Origin: an uncultured bacterium
Lineage (GTDB): Bacteria > DRYD01
Assembly: GCA_937139605.1 (NCBI GenBank)
Contig: CAKZQG010000002.1
Span: 24,457 to 88,456 of the forward strand
Direction of reading: 5' to 3'
DNA length: 64,000 nucleotides
Shown here piece after piece: positions 45,039 to 54,949 of this stretch (the stretch's first letter is position 1; the number at the start of each line of letters is the position of its first letter). The notes below the pieces were generated by a model. It saw only the letters and a list, made by a program, of their open reading frames with translations. It had not been told where the DNA came from and did no database searches. The position numbers were made by a program, and so were the translations under genes.

Positions 45039-45566
45039 TTAATAGCAAAATATATAAAGTGATACGTAGTTAGTATCGCTTCCTAATTCAAGTAATTCTC
45101 CATTTACTATTAATGGGTTACAACCTGCTTTGGCAGTAATTACTTTACCACTTGATAAATCATAAGTTTTTTTATCATTTTTATTATCTTTATTATTTTC
45201 ATCATCAATTAGCATATCTACATAATAATATACATATTTATTTTCTTTATATAAGATGTCATTAGATATATTAATTTCTAAAGCGAACCTACCTATGATA
45301 TTATTTTTTTCAGACCCAAAATATCTATAATCTTTGTTACAATATGTAGTTACTATTAATCCTTCATCGTAATTGTATATTTTTCCATTAGCAAAAGGTA
45401 GTATTTTATTATAAAATGAATAATAAATAGAAAAAATAGAACTTGCTAAATTATAATACCTTTCTTCTTGTTCTTCTTTATAAGTCTTAGAATATATAAA
45501 ACTACTACTAAAAATTAATATATTGAATATTATTATTAAGTAAAATTTAATGATGTTTTTTATCAT
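45039..45566 (-). CDS. unknown exported protein, tandem paralogue 1
   Basis: About 175 residues. It has a signal peptide (MIKNIIKFYLIIIFNILIFS), a Tyr-rich body with GRFALEINISNDIL, and a tail KVITAKAGCNPLIVNGELLE, then LGSDTNYVSLYIFCY. The ATG at 45566 is preferred; the ORF-track GTG overlaps the GTGGGG purine site. It is the first of three paralogues on the minus strand. Family not recognised. Confidence 0.7.
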   Translation of the reverse strand: MIKNIIKFYLIIIFNILIFSSSFIYSKTYKEEQEERYYNLASSIFSIYYSFYNKILPFANGKIYNYDEGLIVTTYCNKDYRYFGSEKNNIIGRFALEINISNDILYKENKYVYYYVDMLIDDENNKDNKNDKKTYDLSSGKVITAKAGCNPLIVNGELLELGSDTNYVSLYIFCY

Positions 45567-45751
45567 ATTAAGCCCCACTTTTTATTTTTTTGCTTTAAGG
45601 ATATTTATATTATATTTTTTTCATAAAAATTCCTCTAAAAATATAAAAAATATATAATTAAAAATGTTGATAAAAGTCAATAAAATTATATAAAAATTAA
45701 CATTATTTTAAAAAATAAACATTTTATAAACAGAATTTATAAAAAAAGGAT

Positions 45752-46005
45752 ATAAAGGAAGTAATAGATAGTGCTAAAGATTATATAGCTAAAAGAACTA
45801 AAGGATTATCTAATAAGGAAAGAGAGAAATTAGCAGTGGTTTTTGATATAGACGAAACTGCATTATCCAATTTGGAGTTTTTATATAAAACTAATTTTGA
45901 AGATGATTATGATTTAAGAATTGAATGGTTTAAAGAAGCTAAAGCTAAGCCTATTAAATTTTAAACAGGATATGAAGGATATGAAAAAGTATATTTAAAA
46001 CCAAA
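45752..46005 (+). pseudogene. HAD acid phosphatase remnant
   Basis: A plus-strand frame reads IKEVIDSAKDYIAKR, then AVVFDIDETALSNLEFL, the nucleophile motif of class B acid phosphatases/5'-nucleotidase lipoproteins. A TAA follows about 70 codons later, and after it the frame continues TGYEGYEKVYLKPK, a motif normally much farther on. The start, middle and end of the gene are missing. Confidence 0.7.
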
Positions 46006-46016
46006 AATTATTTTAG

Positions 46017-46592
46017 TTATTTTAATTTTATTACATATGCTTTGCTCTTTGCTTTATCAAATTTATCGAAGATGCTACCTGTAGTATATACATAACCTTT
46101 TTTATCTACATATATTGATTCAGCTGTCAATTTAGTATTATTAATTTTATTTGTAATATTATTTATTATGATTTTCCCGTTGTTTCCAAAAGTAGTATCT
46201 AAGGTTCCATTTTTATTTAATTTTATTATATATCCGTATATATTTGTATCAAGAGTTTCTTCTTTATCATTATAAACATCAGCATAGACGGTTCCTGTGG
46301 TGTAGATACTCCCATAATTATCTAAAAATATAGAATCAACTCTACTTATTTCATCTTTATTATTGACTATATAAATTGAATTTACTTTAAGTGAATCGCT
46401 TTTATTATTTTTTTCCAATTATATCTTTATTTTTAATAACTATTAAACCATTATTTTTAAAACTATTATCTAATTTCTTATCGTTTTTTAATTTCACTAT
46501 ATATATATTACTATTGTCTTTATTGGAATATACATTACCGGCAATATATATTTTTTCATTTTTATCTATGTAAATTGTATTACCACTTTTAT
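46017..46592 (-). pseudogene. delta-60 repeat protein remnant, frameshifted
   Basis: On the minus strand, residues such as TIYIDKNEKIYIAGNVYSN and DNSFKNNGLIVI form one delta-60 repeat and run into a TAA in AAAAAAATAATAA. A one-base shift in the seven-A run joins it to the ORF at 46017-46418, with FLDNYGSIYTTGTVYAD and TLDTTFGNNGKIIINN. So one base in a homopolymer breaks the gene. The N-terminus with the signal peptide is missing at the junction near 46592. Confidence 0.7.
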
Positions 46593-46791
46593 ATCAGCTA
46601 GCTTAGAATATATTAATATCTTAAGAAATCATATACTAAAAGAAGATAATGTACTCTTTAGATTAGCAGAAGATGTATTAACTCAAGATATAGATGAAAA
46701 AATGTATAATGAATTCAATGAAATAAATATAGGCCATCAATGCCCTCATTACCTTAATACAAAAGCTCAAGAACTACATACTAAAATATAA
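46591..46791 (+). pseudogene. hemerythrin-domain gene, 3' remnant
   Basis: A plus-strand frame reads SLEYINILRNHILKEDNVLF and RLAEDVLTQDID, then ends TKAQELHTKI-stop. HILKEDNVLF is the HxxxE iron-ligand helix of bacterial hemerythrin-like proteins. The 5' part is missing; it abuts the delta-60 remnant. Hemerythrins are common in anaerobic nitrate and NO metabolism, and narG begins 280 bases later. Confidence 0.65.
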
Positions 46792-46845
46792 TAAAAAATA
46801 AAGATGCTCATTAGAAATTAGGATAATTAGGAGGTGGTTTTTAAA

Positions 46846-47007
46846 ATGGAAAATTTAACATCCTTAAGACCCCTTAATGAAATTATTACCCTATTACTAA
46901 CAGGAATAATAGGAACAATTATTTTCTTAATTATAATGAACTTTATTTATAAAAATAGGTACACTAAACCCGAAGATACCTTAAAGTATTTTAAAAGAAA
47001 TAAATAA
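46846..47007 (+). CDS. small single-pass membrane protein upstream of narG
   Basis: A 53-residue protein missed by the ORF track. A strong AGGAGGTGG site sits 8 bases before the ATG. It begins MENLTSLRPLNE and has one membrane helix (about 14-36) with a basic tail (KNRYTKPEDTLKYFKRNK). It lies 65 bases before narG and probably shares its promoter. I do not recognise a family; a role with the membrane-bound nitrate reductase is inferred from position only. Confidence 0.75.
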   Translation: MENLTSLRPLNEIITLLLTGIIGTIIFLIIMNFIYKNRYTKPEDTLKYFKRNK

Positions 47008-47072
47008 CAAAAGTATGAATTCTTTAAAGTATTTTATTTTTTAAATATTTTTTTGAAATATGAGGAGGTGAA

Positions 47073-50000
47073 ATGATGAGCCAATTTGTAGAGAGATTGG
47101 ATGCTGAAGGTAGAATGTGGGAAGATATGTACCGAAATAGATGGCAATACGATAAAGTAGTTAGAAGCACTCATGGAGTTAATTGTACAGGTGGTTGCTC
47201 GTGGATGATATATGTTAAAGACGGGTTAATTTCTTGGGAACTTCAGGCAACAGACTATCCGATGATAGATCCTAATATTCCTCCTTATGAGCCGCGTGGC
47301 TGCCCTAGAGGAATATCTTTTAGCTGGTATATATATAGCCCTATAAGGGTAAAATACCCATACATTAGAACAGCTTTATATAATAGTTTTCAAAAAGGTT
47401 TAGAAAAATATAATAACCCTGTAAAAGCTTGGGAATATGTAGTAAAAGAAGATGATAAGAAATATAAAAAAGCGAGAGGAAAAGGAGGATTTAAAAGAAT
47501 AACATGGGATGAAGTAGCTACTATAATATCTGCTGCTTTGATTTATACTATAAAAGAATATGGCCCTGATAGGATCGTAGGATTTACCCCTATTCCTGCT
47601 ATGAGTATGATGAGCTATGCAAGTGGTGCAAGGTTTTTAGAGCTTATTGGTGGAGTCGCTATGAGCTTTTATGATTGGTATTGTGATTTACCTACTGCTT
47701 CACCACAAGTTTGGGGAGAACAAACAGATGTGGCAGAAAGCGCAGATTGGTATCACTCTAAATTTATTGCTACAGTTGGATCTAATGTCTTAATGACAAG
47801 AACCCCTGATGCACATTTCCTTGTAGAAGCACGGCATAACGGCACTAAAGTGGTTGTTTTCTCTCCTGATTATAGTATGGTTTCAAGACATGCGGATTGG
47901 TGGATCCCTGTAAAACCTGGCCAAGATGCCGCCTTCTGGTTGGCTGTTAATCATGTCATATTAACCGAATATTATTATAAAAAACAAGAACCGTATTTTA
48001 TTAATTATTTAAAACAATATTCTGATGCCCCAATGTTAGTTATCTTAGAAAAACAAGATCAAAATTATTATCCCTCTAAATATCTTAGAGCTTCAGATTT
48101 AGAAGAATTCCAAAATGAAGAAAACTCCGACTGGAAAACCTTAGTTTTTGATAAATTAACTAATAAAATAACATTAGTACCTGGTAGTATTGGCTTTAAA
48201 TATCAAAAAGAAAAAGGATTGTGGAATCTAGAATTGGTAAATGTAAAAACTAAAGAACCAGTTGATCCATTATTAACTTTTATAGATAATTATGATGAGA
48301 TAGTTTTAGTCAATTTACCTGATTTTGTTAATAAAAAAGATATTCAAAGAGGTTGTCCTGTTAAAAAGGTTGTAACTAAAACTGGTATAAAGTATATTAC
48401 TACCGTTTTTGATTTACTTAATGCGCAGCTAGGGGTAAATAGAAATTTACCGGGAGAATACCCTAAATCATATAATGATGATTTACCTTATACTCCTAAG
48501 TGGCAGGAAAGATTTACTAAAATTTCAGGGGATACGGTAATAAATTTTGCTAATCAATGGGCACAAACAGCTGCTAAAACCGAAGGAAAATGTTGTATCA
48601 TAATAGGAGCAGGTGCTAACCATTGGTTCCATTCAGATTTAATATATAGAAGCTGTATATTAGCATTAATTCTTTGTGGATGTGTTGGTAAAAATGGTGG
48701 TGGATTAAACCATTATGTAGGGCAAGAGAAGGTGGTGCCAGTAAGTGCCTGGGCTACTATTGCTTTTGCTCTTGATTGGATAAGACCTCCTAGACGCCAA
48801 AATACACCATCTTTTCACTATGTTCATTCTTGCCAATGGAGATACGATAGAGATTCTATTAAAATGTCTTTGCCTTGGAAAAATATTGAGTATAATCATG
48901 CAATAGATTATCAAGTTAAAGCGGTAAGGCTTGGTTGGTTACCTTTTTATCCTCAATTTAATGTTAATCCTATAAAAATTGTAGATATGGCTAAATCAGA
49001 TGGTGCTAAAGATAATAATGATATCATTAATTGGATAGTTAAAAAAATCAAATCTAAAGAAATAAAGTTTAGTATAGAGGATCCAGATAATCCTATAAAT
49101 TTCCCGAGAGTATGGTTTATTTGGCGTGGGAATGCTTTAATGAGTAGTGCTAAAGGCCATGAATTTTTCCTTAAACATTACTTAGGAACAGACTGTAATG
49201 CTATAGCAGAAGAAGCTGATTTATCTAATCTAAAAGAGATTAACGTAGTTAAAGAAGCACCTACAGGAAAATTTGATTTAGTTATTGATATCAACTTTAG
49301 GATGGATACTAGTGCACTTTACTCTGATATAATTCTACCATCTGCTACTTGGTATGAAAAAAATGATTTAAATTCTACTGACTTACATTCTTATATTCAT
49401 CCACTTCAAGAAGCAGTTAAACCACTATGGGAATCTAAATCAGATTGGGATATTTTTAAATTTCTTGCTAAAAAGTTTAGTGAATTAGCTAAGGAGAATT
49501 TGCCTCAAAAAGTTATAGACGTCGTTGCTACTCCTTTAATGCATGATTCACCTAATGAAATAACTCAACCTGTTGTTAAAGATTGGAAATATGAAGATAT
49601 TGAAATAATTCCTGGTAAAAATTTCCCTAATTTAGCAATCGTTGAAAGGGATTATCATAATGTTTATAATAGATATATAACTTTAGGGGAATTAGTTTCT
49701 AAAGTGGGTGTTGGAGCTCATGGATTGGTCTGGAAAGAAGATGACGTATATGAAGAATTAAAAGAATTGAAATCAATAAAAATAGGGGATAAAGTTTATC
49801 CAAGTATAGAGGAAGATATAGATGCATGTAATGCAGTATTATGGATGGCACCTGAAACTAATGGGAAAATTGCTTTGAGAGCTTTCCAAGAAGAACAACA
49901 AAAAGTAGGTTTGGAATTAACTGACTTAGCTAAGGATAATGTTAATATTAGATATAGTTTTAGTGATTTAGTTGCTAAACCTTGTAGGGCACTTACAAGC

Positions 50001-50669
50001 CCAATATGGTCAGGAATAACTAATCAAAAAATAACTTATACAAGCTATCATTTAAATATTCTTAAAAAAGTACCATTTAGAACTTTAACAGGAAGACAAC
50101 ATATTTATCTTGATCATCAGTATTACATATCTTTTGGGGAAATGTTACCTGTTTATAAACCAAGATTTGATTACCATGAATTAGGTGATATTGTTAAATC
50201 TCATTTAGATCCGAAAACTACACTTGTTTTAAATTATTTAACCCCACATGGTAAATGGCAGATACATTCAACTTATTATGATAATTTAAGGATGCTAACA
50301 TTATCAAGAGGTATAGGAGGAATCTGGATAAGTGATAAGGATGCAGAAAGAGTAGGGATAAAAGATAATGATTGGGTTGAAGTTTTTAATGATAATGGGG
50401 TGGTAGTAACTAGGGCGATAGTTAGCGCAAGGATACCAGAAGGAGTATGTATGATATACCATTCTACTGAAAGAACTATAAGTGTTCCAAAAGCTAGAAA
50501 TGGTAAGCGTGCAGGAGGGCATAATAGTTTAACCAGAACTAGGGTAAAACCTTTGTTTATGGTAGGTGGATATGCTCAACTTTCTTGGGACTTTAATTAC
50601 TGGGGACCCATTGGAGTTAATAGAGATACATTTGTACTCGTTAGAAAATTAGAAAAAATTGAATTTTAA
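47073..50669 (+). CDS. narG: respiratory nitrate reductase, alpha subunit
   Basis: A 1198-residue bis-MGD enzyme that reduces nitrate to nitrite. The FS0 cluster ligands are His34, Cys38, Cys42 and Cys77, with the same spacing as Escherichia coli NarG. The molybdenum ligand is Asp205 in FYDWYCDLP. No twin-arginine signal is present, so it is a cytoplasm-facing NarG. GAGGAGGTGA precedes the ATG. It leads narG-narH-narJ-narI-narK, needing the Mo-cofactor genes that follow. Confidence 0.98.
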   Translation: MMSQFVERLDAEGRMWEDMYRNRWQYDKVVRSTHGVNCTGGCSWMIYVKDGLISWELQATDYPMIDPNIPPYEPRGCPRGISFSWYIYSPIRVKYPYIRTALYNSFQKGLEKYNNPVKAWEYVVKEDDKKYKKARGKGGFKRITWDEVATIISAALIYTIKEYGPDRIVGFTPIPAMSMMSYASGARFLELIGGVAMSFYDWYCDLPTASPQVWGEQTDVAESADWYHSKFIATVGSNVLMTRTPDAHFLVEARHNGTKVVVFSPDYSMVSRHADWWIPVKPGQDAAFWLAVNHVILTEYYYKKQEPYFINYLKQYSDAPMLVILEKQDQNYYPSKYLRASDLEEFQNEENSDWKTLVFDKLTNKITLVPGSIGFKYQKEKGLWNLELVNVKTKEPVDPLLTFIDNYDEIVLVNLPDFVNKKDIQRGCPVKKVVTKTGIKYITTVFDLLNAQLGVNRNLPGEYPKSYNDDLPYTPKWQERFTKISGDTVINFANQWAQTAAKTEGKCCIIIGAGANHWFHSDLIYRSCILALILCGCVGKNGGGLNHYVGQEKVVPVSAWATIAFALDWIRPPRRQNTPSFHYVHSCQWRYDRDSIKMSLPWKNIEYNHAIDYQVKAVRLGWLPFYPQFNVNPIKIVDMAKSDGAKDNNDIINWIVKKIKSKEIKFSIEDPDNPINFPRVWFIWRGNALMSSAKGHEFFLKHYLGTDCNAIAEEADLSNLKEINVVKEAPTGKFDLVIDINFRMDTSALYSDIILPSATWYEKNDLNSTDLHSYIHPLQEAVKPLWESKSDWDIFKFLAKKFSELAKENLPQKVIDVVATPLMHDSPNEITQPVVKDWKYEDIEIIPGKNFPNLAIVERDYHNVYNRYITLGELVSKVGVGAHGLVWKEDDVYEELKELKSIKIGDKVYPSIEEDIDACNAVLWMAPETNGKIALRAFQEEQQKVGLELTDLAKDNVNIRYSFSDLVAKPCRALTSPIWSGITNQKITYTSYHLNILKKVPFRTLTGRQHIYLDHQYYISFGEMLPVYKPRFDYHELGDIVKSHLDPKTTLVLNYLTPHGKWQIHSTYYDNLRMLTLSRGIGGIWISDKDAERVGIKDNDWVEVFNDNGVVVTRAIVSARIPEGVCMIYHSTERTISVPKARNGKRAGGHNSLTRTRVKPLFMVGGYAQLSWDFNYWGPIGVNRDTFVLVRKLEKIEF

Positions 50670-50720
50670 GGGTTTTATTATTTTTATAATTAGTTTTTAT
50701 AAGAAAGGGGTGAGAAGGAT

Positions 50721-52223
50721 ATGGATGTTAGGATGCATGTATCTATGGTTTTTAATCTGGATAAATGTATTGGATGTCATACATGTAGTATAAGTTGTAA
50801 AAATATTTGGACTGATAGAGAAGGAACGGAGTATATGTGGTGGAATAATGTGGAAACTCGTCCGGGAACAGGGTATCCTATAAAATGGGAAGATCAAGAA
50901 AAATTCAGAGGTGGTTGGGAGAAAGTTAATGGAAAACTTAGATTAAAGTTATATAAGTGGGCAGGGCCTTTAGAAAGGATAGGTGCTTTACTCGCTTTAT
51001 TTTATAACCCTTTTTTACCTACAATAGATGCTTATTATCATCCTTGGACTTATGCTTATAAGCATTTATTTGATGCTCCTTATGATGAGAATAATCCTAT
51101 TCAGCCTACTGCTCAACCAATTTCTTTGATAACTGGAGAACCTGTGGAAATAAAAGGGGGACCTAATTGGGATGACGATTTAGGGGGATCACCTTTATAT
51201 GCCTATAATGATCCTAATTTAAGTAAATTATCTGAGCAAGAAAGAGAAATGTTATTTGAAATAGAGCGAGTTGTATTCTTCTATCTACCGAGAATATGTA
51301 ATCATTGTATGAATGCACCTTGTGTTTCTGCGTGTCCAAGTGGTGCAATGTATAAAAGAGCAGAAGATGGGATTGTTTTGGTTAATCAAAATCATTGTAG
51401 GGGTTGGAGGATGTGTGTTGCTGGTTGCCCATATAAAAAAGTATATTATAACTGGCATACGGGAAAAGCTGAGAAATGTATATTATGTTATCCAAGGTTA
51501 GAATCGGGGCAAGCACCTGCTTGCTTCCATTCCTGCGTAGGAAGAATTAGGTATTTTGGAGTTTTATTATATGATTTTGAAAAAGTAGAGGAGGCTGCTA
51601 AAGCTGATTTAAATGAAATAGTTCAAAAACAATTAGATCTTATTTTAGATCCGTTTGATCCTAAAGTTATAAATCAAGCTAAAAAGAATGGTTTAACTGA
51701 TGAAATAATAGAGTATGCTCAAAAATCTCCAGTTTATAAATTTGTTAAAAAATGGAAATTAGCGTTACCTTTGCATCCTGAATATAGAACTTTACCTATG
51801 TTGTTTTATGTTCCTCCATTATTACCTATAAAAGCTAATAAAACTGGTGATACTTATGGTATAGATAAAGATTTATTTACTACTATAGAAAAGTATAGAT
51901 TACCTATAGAGTATTTTGCTAATATGTTTACTGCGGGGAATAAAGAGTTAATGAAAGAAGTATTTAAGAAGATGATTGCGTTAAGGATATACAGGCGAGC
52001 TATTACTGTGGGAGATGTAGATAAGGGAGTTCTAAATGAAGCAGGCTTTAATGAAGAAGATGCTAATGAATATTTTTATTTAACATCTATTGCAAAATTT
52101 GAAGATAGGTTTGTTATTCCAACATTTATAAGGGAAATAAAAGTAGAGCAATTAATGGAACCTTTAGCTTATAAAGCTAAAATGGGATTTAATATACGCC
52201 AAGAAGCTAAAAGAGGGGGATAA
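50721..52223 (+). CDS. narH: respiratory nitrate reductase, beta subunit
   Basis: A 500-residue iron-sulfur protein passing electrons from NarI to NarG. The first cluster has Cys16, 19, 22 and 26 (DKCIGCHTCSISCKN). Other groups are CNHCMNAPCVSACPSG, the tryptophan-containing CRGWRMCVAGCPY of the 3Fe-4S cluster and KCILCYPR. The family spacing is intact. AAGAAAGGGGTG precedes the ATG, 50 bases after narG. Confidence 0.98.
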   Translation: MDVRMHVSMVFNLDKCIGCHTCSISCKNIWTDREGTEYMWWNNVETRPGTGYPIKWEDQEKFRGGWEKVNGKLRLKLYKWAGPLERIGALLALFYNPFLPTIDAYYHPWTYAYKHLFDAPYDENNPIQPTAQPISLITGEPVEIKGGPNWDDDLGGSPLYAYNDPNLSKLSEQEREMLFEIERVVFFYLPRICNHCMNAPCVSACPSGAMYKRAEDGIVLVNQNHCRGWRMCVAGCPYKKVYYNWHTGKAEKCILCYPRLESGQAPACFHSCVGRIRYFGVLLYDFEKVEEAAKADLNEIVQKQLDLILDPFDPKVINQAKKNGLTDEIIEYAQKSPVYKFVKKWKLALPLHPEYRTLPMLFYVPPLLPIKANKTGDTYGIDKDLFTTIEKYRLPIEYFANMFTAGNKELMKEVFKKMIALRIYRRAITVGDVDKGVLNEAGFNEEDANEYFYLTSIAKFEDRFVIPTFIREIKVEQLMEPLAYKAKMGFNIRQEAKRGG

Positions 52224-52261
52224 TTAAGTTTTTTATCCTTAATAAAACGAGGTGAATTATT

Positions 52262-52843
52262 ATGAAAAAATTATTACCTAATTTAAATGATTTCAAAGAG
52301 TTCCTAAAAATATCTGATATCTTTGATTATCCTAAGGATCATTTATTTATAAAAAATATTAAATTTATAAAAATTAGTAATCCTAAATTAAATTTAATAG
52401 TTAATGAATTTGTAGAATTCTATGAAAAGAATGATAGTAATTTAGATTCGCTTCAAGAGTTATATACTTTAACTTTTGATTTGAAACCTATTTTTTATCC
52501 ATATTTATCTTATTACATCCACTATGATAGCTTTAACAGAAATACTGAGATGATAAAATTAAGAGATTTATATAATAAATATGAATTTTATTTAGATAAA
52601 GAGCTAAATGAATTACCTGATCACATATTTATAGTGTTAAAATTTTTGGAGTTTGTTAATAATGATGAAATTTTAAAAGAATTATTAATGAATTTAATTA
52701 TTCCTTCTTTTAATAATTATTATAATTCTGTTTTTAGACAGTTAAAACCTGATTTTATATTGAATAACCCATATTGTAAATTGATCTATTATTTGATAAA
52801 TATTTTAAATATAGATTCTAGCTTAAGTATGGAAGCTAATTAA
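52262..52843 (+). CDS. narJ: nitrate reductase assembly chaperone
   Basis: A 193-residue TorD/NarJ-type chaperone that holds NarGH until Mo-cofactor is inserted. It is all-helical with LQELYTLTFDLKP, LRDLYNKYEFYLDKELNELPDHIF and VLKFLEF matching NarJ. It is divergent and a little shorter than enterobacterial NarJ. A CGAGGTG site precedes the ATG. Confidence 0.9.
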   Translation: MKKLLPNLNDFKEFLKISDIFDYPKDHLFIKNIKFIKISNPKLNLIVNEFVEFYEKNDSNLDSLQELYTLTFDLKPIFYPYLSYYIHYDSFNRNTEMIKLRDLYNKYEFYLDKELNELPDHIFIVLKFLEFVNNDEILKELLMNLIIPSFNNYYNSVFRQLKPDFILNNPYCKLIYYLINILNIDSSLSMEAN

Positions 52844-52863
52844 GAAAAAGCGAGGTGAGGATA

Positions 52864-53571
52864 ATGTCTAATGAAGTATTAACAACTAACAATAGTTTGT
52901 TATATATTTTAGCGTTTATAATTTTTCCTTATATTTCATTAACTTTATTTATTTTTGGGATAATATATAGATTTAAAACTAATTCATTTAGTGTATCTTC
53001 GTTATCTAGTCAGCTTTTAGAAAACAGGGTTTTGTTTTTTGCTTCTATTAGTTGGCATTTTGCGATTTTAGGTACAATTTTTACGCATGTTACTACTTTT
53101 TTATTTCCAAGCTTTTGGGCAAATTTAGCAAGAACTCCTTACCATAAACCTTTAGAATATATCGGTTCTATTGTTGCTACTTTATTAATTATTGGTTTAT
53201 TGCTTTATATGTATAGGAGAGCTTTTATTAGTGAAGTTACTAAGACTACTACTTTTGGTGATTGGATTGTGTTATTAGTTTTAATGATTCAAGTGCTAAC
53301 GGGTTTTGGACAACTATTATTTTATGAAAATGGGTCTTTGTTTTTTAGTGAGCATGCAGTACCTTGGTTATATTCACTTTTTACTTTTAATCCTAATATT
53401 GAATATATTAAAGATTTACCTTTAGTTAGTAAGCTTCATTTCTTTAATGCCTTTGTTTTTTTTGCTATCTTACCTTTTACTAGATTAATCCATATAATAG
53501 TTTTGCCAATCCCTTATATTTGGAGGAATTATGTGGTTATAAAATGGTTTAAAAAAGAGGAAGCAATTTAA
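52864..53571 (+). CDS. narI: respiratory nitrate reductase, gamma subunit (cytochrome b)
   Basis: About 235 residues with five membrane helices. The heme-ligand histidines are at 65 and 75 (SWHF and FTHV), and two more 18 residues apart in LHFFNAFVFFAILPFTRLIH, the same spacings as Escherichia coli NarI. It oxidises quinol and passes electrons to NarH. ATG 52864 follows GAGGTGAGG; the ORF-track start (GTG 52855) lies within that site. Confidence 0.95.
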   Translation: MSNEVLTTNNSLLYILAFIIFPYISLTLFIFGIIYRFKTNSFSVSSLSSQLLENRVLFFASISWHFAILGTIFTHVTTFLFPSFWANLARTPYHKPLEYIGSIVATLLIIGLLLYMYRRAFISEVTKTTTFGDWIVLLVLMIQVLTGFGQLLFYENGSLFFSEHAVPWLYSLFTFNPNIEYIKDLPLVSKLHFFNAFVFFAILPFTRLIHIIVLPIPYIWRNYVVIKWFKKEEAI

Positions 53572-53616
53572 TTTTTTATTTAAATTAATTATTTAAATTA
53601 ATGGAGGTGAGTTAAT

Positions 53617-54918
53617 ATGCTTTTAGAAGATAAAAAAGGAAAAATAAGGGACTATAAGTTAGTAGGTACTCCGATGGAGGGGTTAATAGGCGCAACGGTA
53701 GGATTTTTTATAGGTTTTGCAGCAGTTTCTTTATTTGGCCCTGTAGCTAAAGAGTTTAAACAATTACTTAATTTGAATGCTTTTCAAGCTGGTATGCTGG
53801 TAGCTATTCCTATGTTGACAGGTAGTTTATTAAGGATTCCTTTTGCTGCTATGGTAGATTCAGTAGGTGGTAGATTACCGTTTTTAATATTATTGATAAC
53901 AGCTATAATAGGGATGTCGGGGATTTCCTTTTTATTATTTAATCCTACATTGGTTAGTTATAATTTGTTGTTATTGTTAGGTGCGTTATGTGGCTTTGGC
54001 ATAGCTACGTTTAGCGTAGGTATAGCTCAAACTTCTTATTGGTTTCCCCAGCATAAGCAAGGTTGGGCTTTAGGGGTATATGCAGGGTTAGGGAATTTAG
54101 CTCCTGGGATATTCGCTTTGGTTATCCCTTTTATCTTACCTACTTTAGGACTTGCTAAAACTTATTTACTATGGTTGGCTTTCCTTTTTACTGGAACTAT
54201 TGTATATTCAATAATAGCAAAAGACGCTTATTATTTTCAATTAGTAAAACAAAATATTCCTTCTCAAGAGGCTATAGAGATAGCTAAATCTAAGAACCAA
54301 GAGTTATTCCCAACAGGTGCTTTACTAAAAAGCTTACAGATATCAGCTAAAACCTTAGAGAATTGGCTATTGGTTTGGTTATATTTTATATCCTTTGGAG
54401 GATTTTTAGCATTAACTGCTTGGTTCCCTACTTTTTATCAGGAGCTATTTTCTGTAAATAAACAGTTAGCAGGGGTATTTACTGCTTTATTCTCAATAGG
54501 AGCATCATTGATTAGAGTCTGGGGGGGAGGATTTAGTGATAAAATAACTGGTGAAAAAGCTTCTTTAATTGCTATTGTTTCTATATTATTAGGTTCATTG
54601 ATTATAACTCTATTAGGTGGTAATATAATTTTTTCATTAGTAGGGATAATATTTTTAGCATTTGGAATGGGGTTAAACAATGCTGCTGTATTTAAAATAG
54701 TACCTAAGGTAGTTCCTAAAGCAATAGGGGGAGCAGCAGGTTGGGTTGGAGGTTTAGGGGCTTTAGGAGGATTTGTTATACCCCCTATTTTAGGCAGAAT
54801 TGTAGATATTTCTGGGAAATCAGGTTATTATTTAGGGTTTGTTGTTTTTGTTATTATGAGTATTCTAGGTTTGATAACTATATTATATCTTTCTTTTAGG
54901 ACTAAATCATTAAAATAG
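53617..54918 (+). CDS. narK: nitrate/nitrite MFS transporter
   Basis: A 433-residue protein with 12 predicted membrane helices, in the major facilitator superfamily. Motifs include LRIPFAAMVDSVGGRLPF, GNLAPGIFALVIPFI and GGLGALGGFVIPP, where the glycine-rich signatures of the NarK/NasA group lie. A GGAGGTGA site is upstream, 45 bases after narI. It exchanges nitrate and nitrite or co-imports nitrate with protons. Which mode is used is not known. Confidence 0.92.
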   Translation: MLLEDKKGKIRDYKLVGTPMEGLIGATVGFFIGFAAVSLFGPVAKEFKQLLNLNAFQAGMLVAIPMLTGSLLRIPFAAMVDSVGGRLPFLILLITAIIGMSGISFLLFNPTLVSYNLLLLLGALCGFGIATFSVGIAQTSYWFPQHKQGWALGVYAGLGNLAPGIFALVIPFILPTLGLAKTYLLWLAFLFTGTIVYSIIAKDAYYFQLVKQNIPSQEAIEIAKSKNQELFPTGALLKSLQISAKTLENWLLVWLYFISFGGFLALTAWFPTFYQELFSVNKQLAGVFTALFSIGASLIRVWGGGFSDKITGEKASLIAIVSILLGSLIITLLGGNIIFSLVGIIFLAFGMGLNNAAVFKIVPKVVPKAIGGAAGWVGGLGALGGFVIPPILGRIVDISGKSGYYLGFVVFVIMSILGLITILYLSFRTKSLK

Positions 54919-54949
54919 TTTTACTTAATATGGGTACTAAAAATGATTT

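Noticed and set aside
46846-47072. FNR-type operator (TTGAT....ATCAA) before narG
   Set aside because: I looked for it and saw no match in the upstream region.
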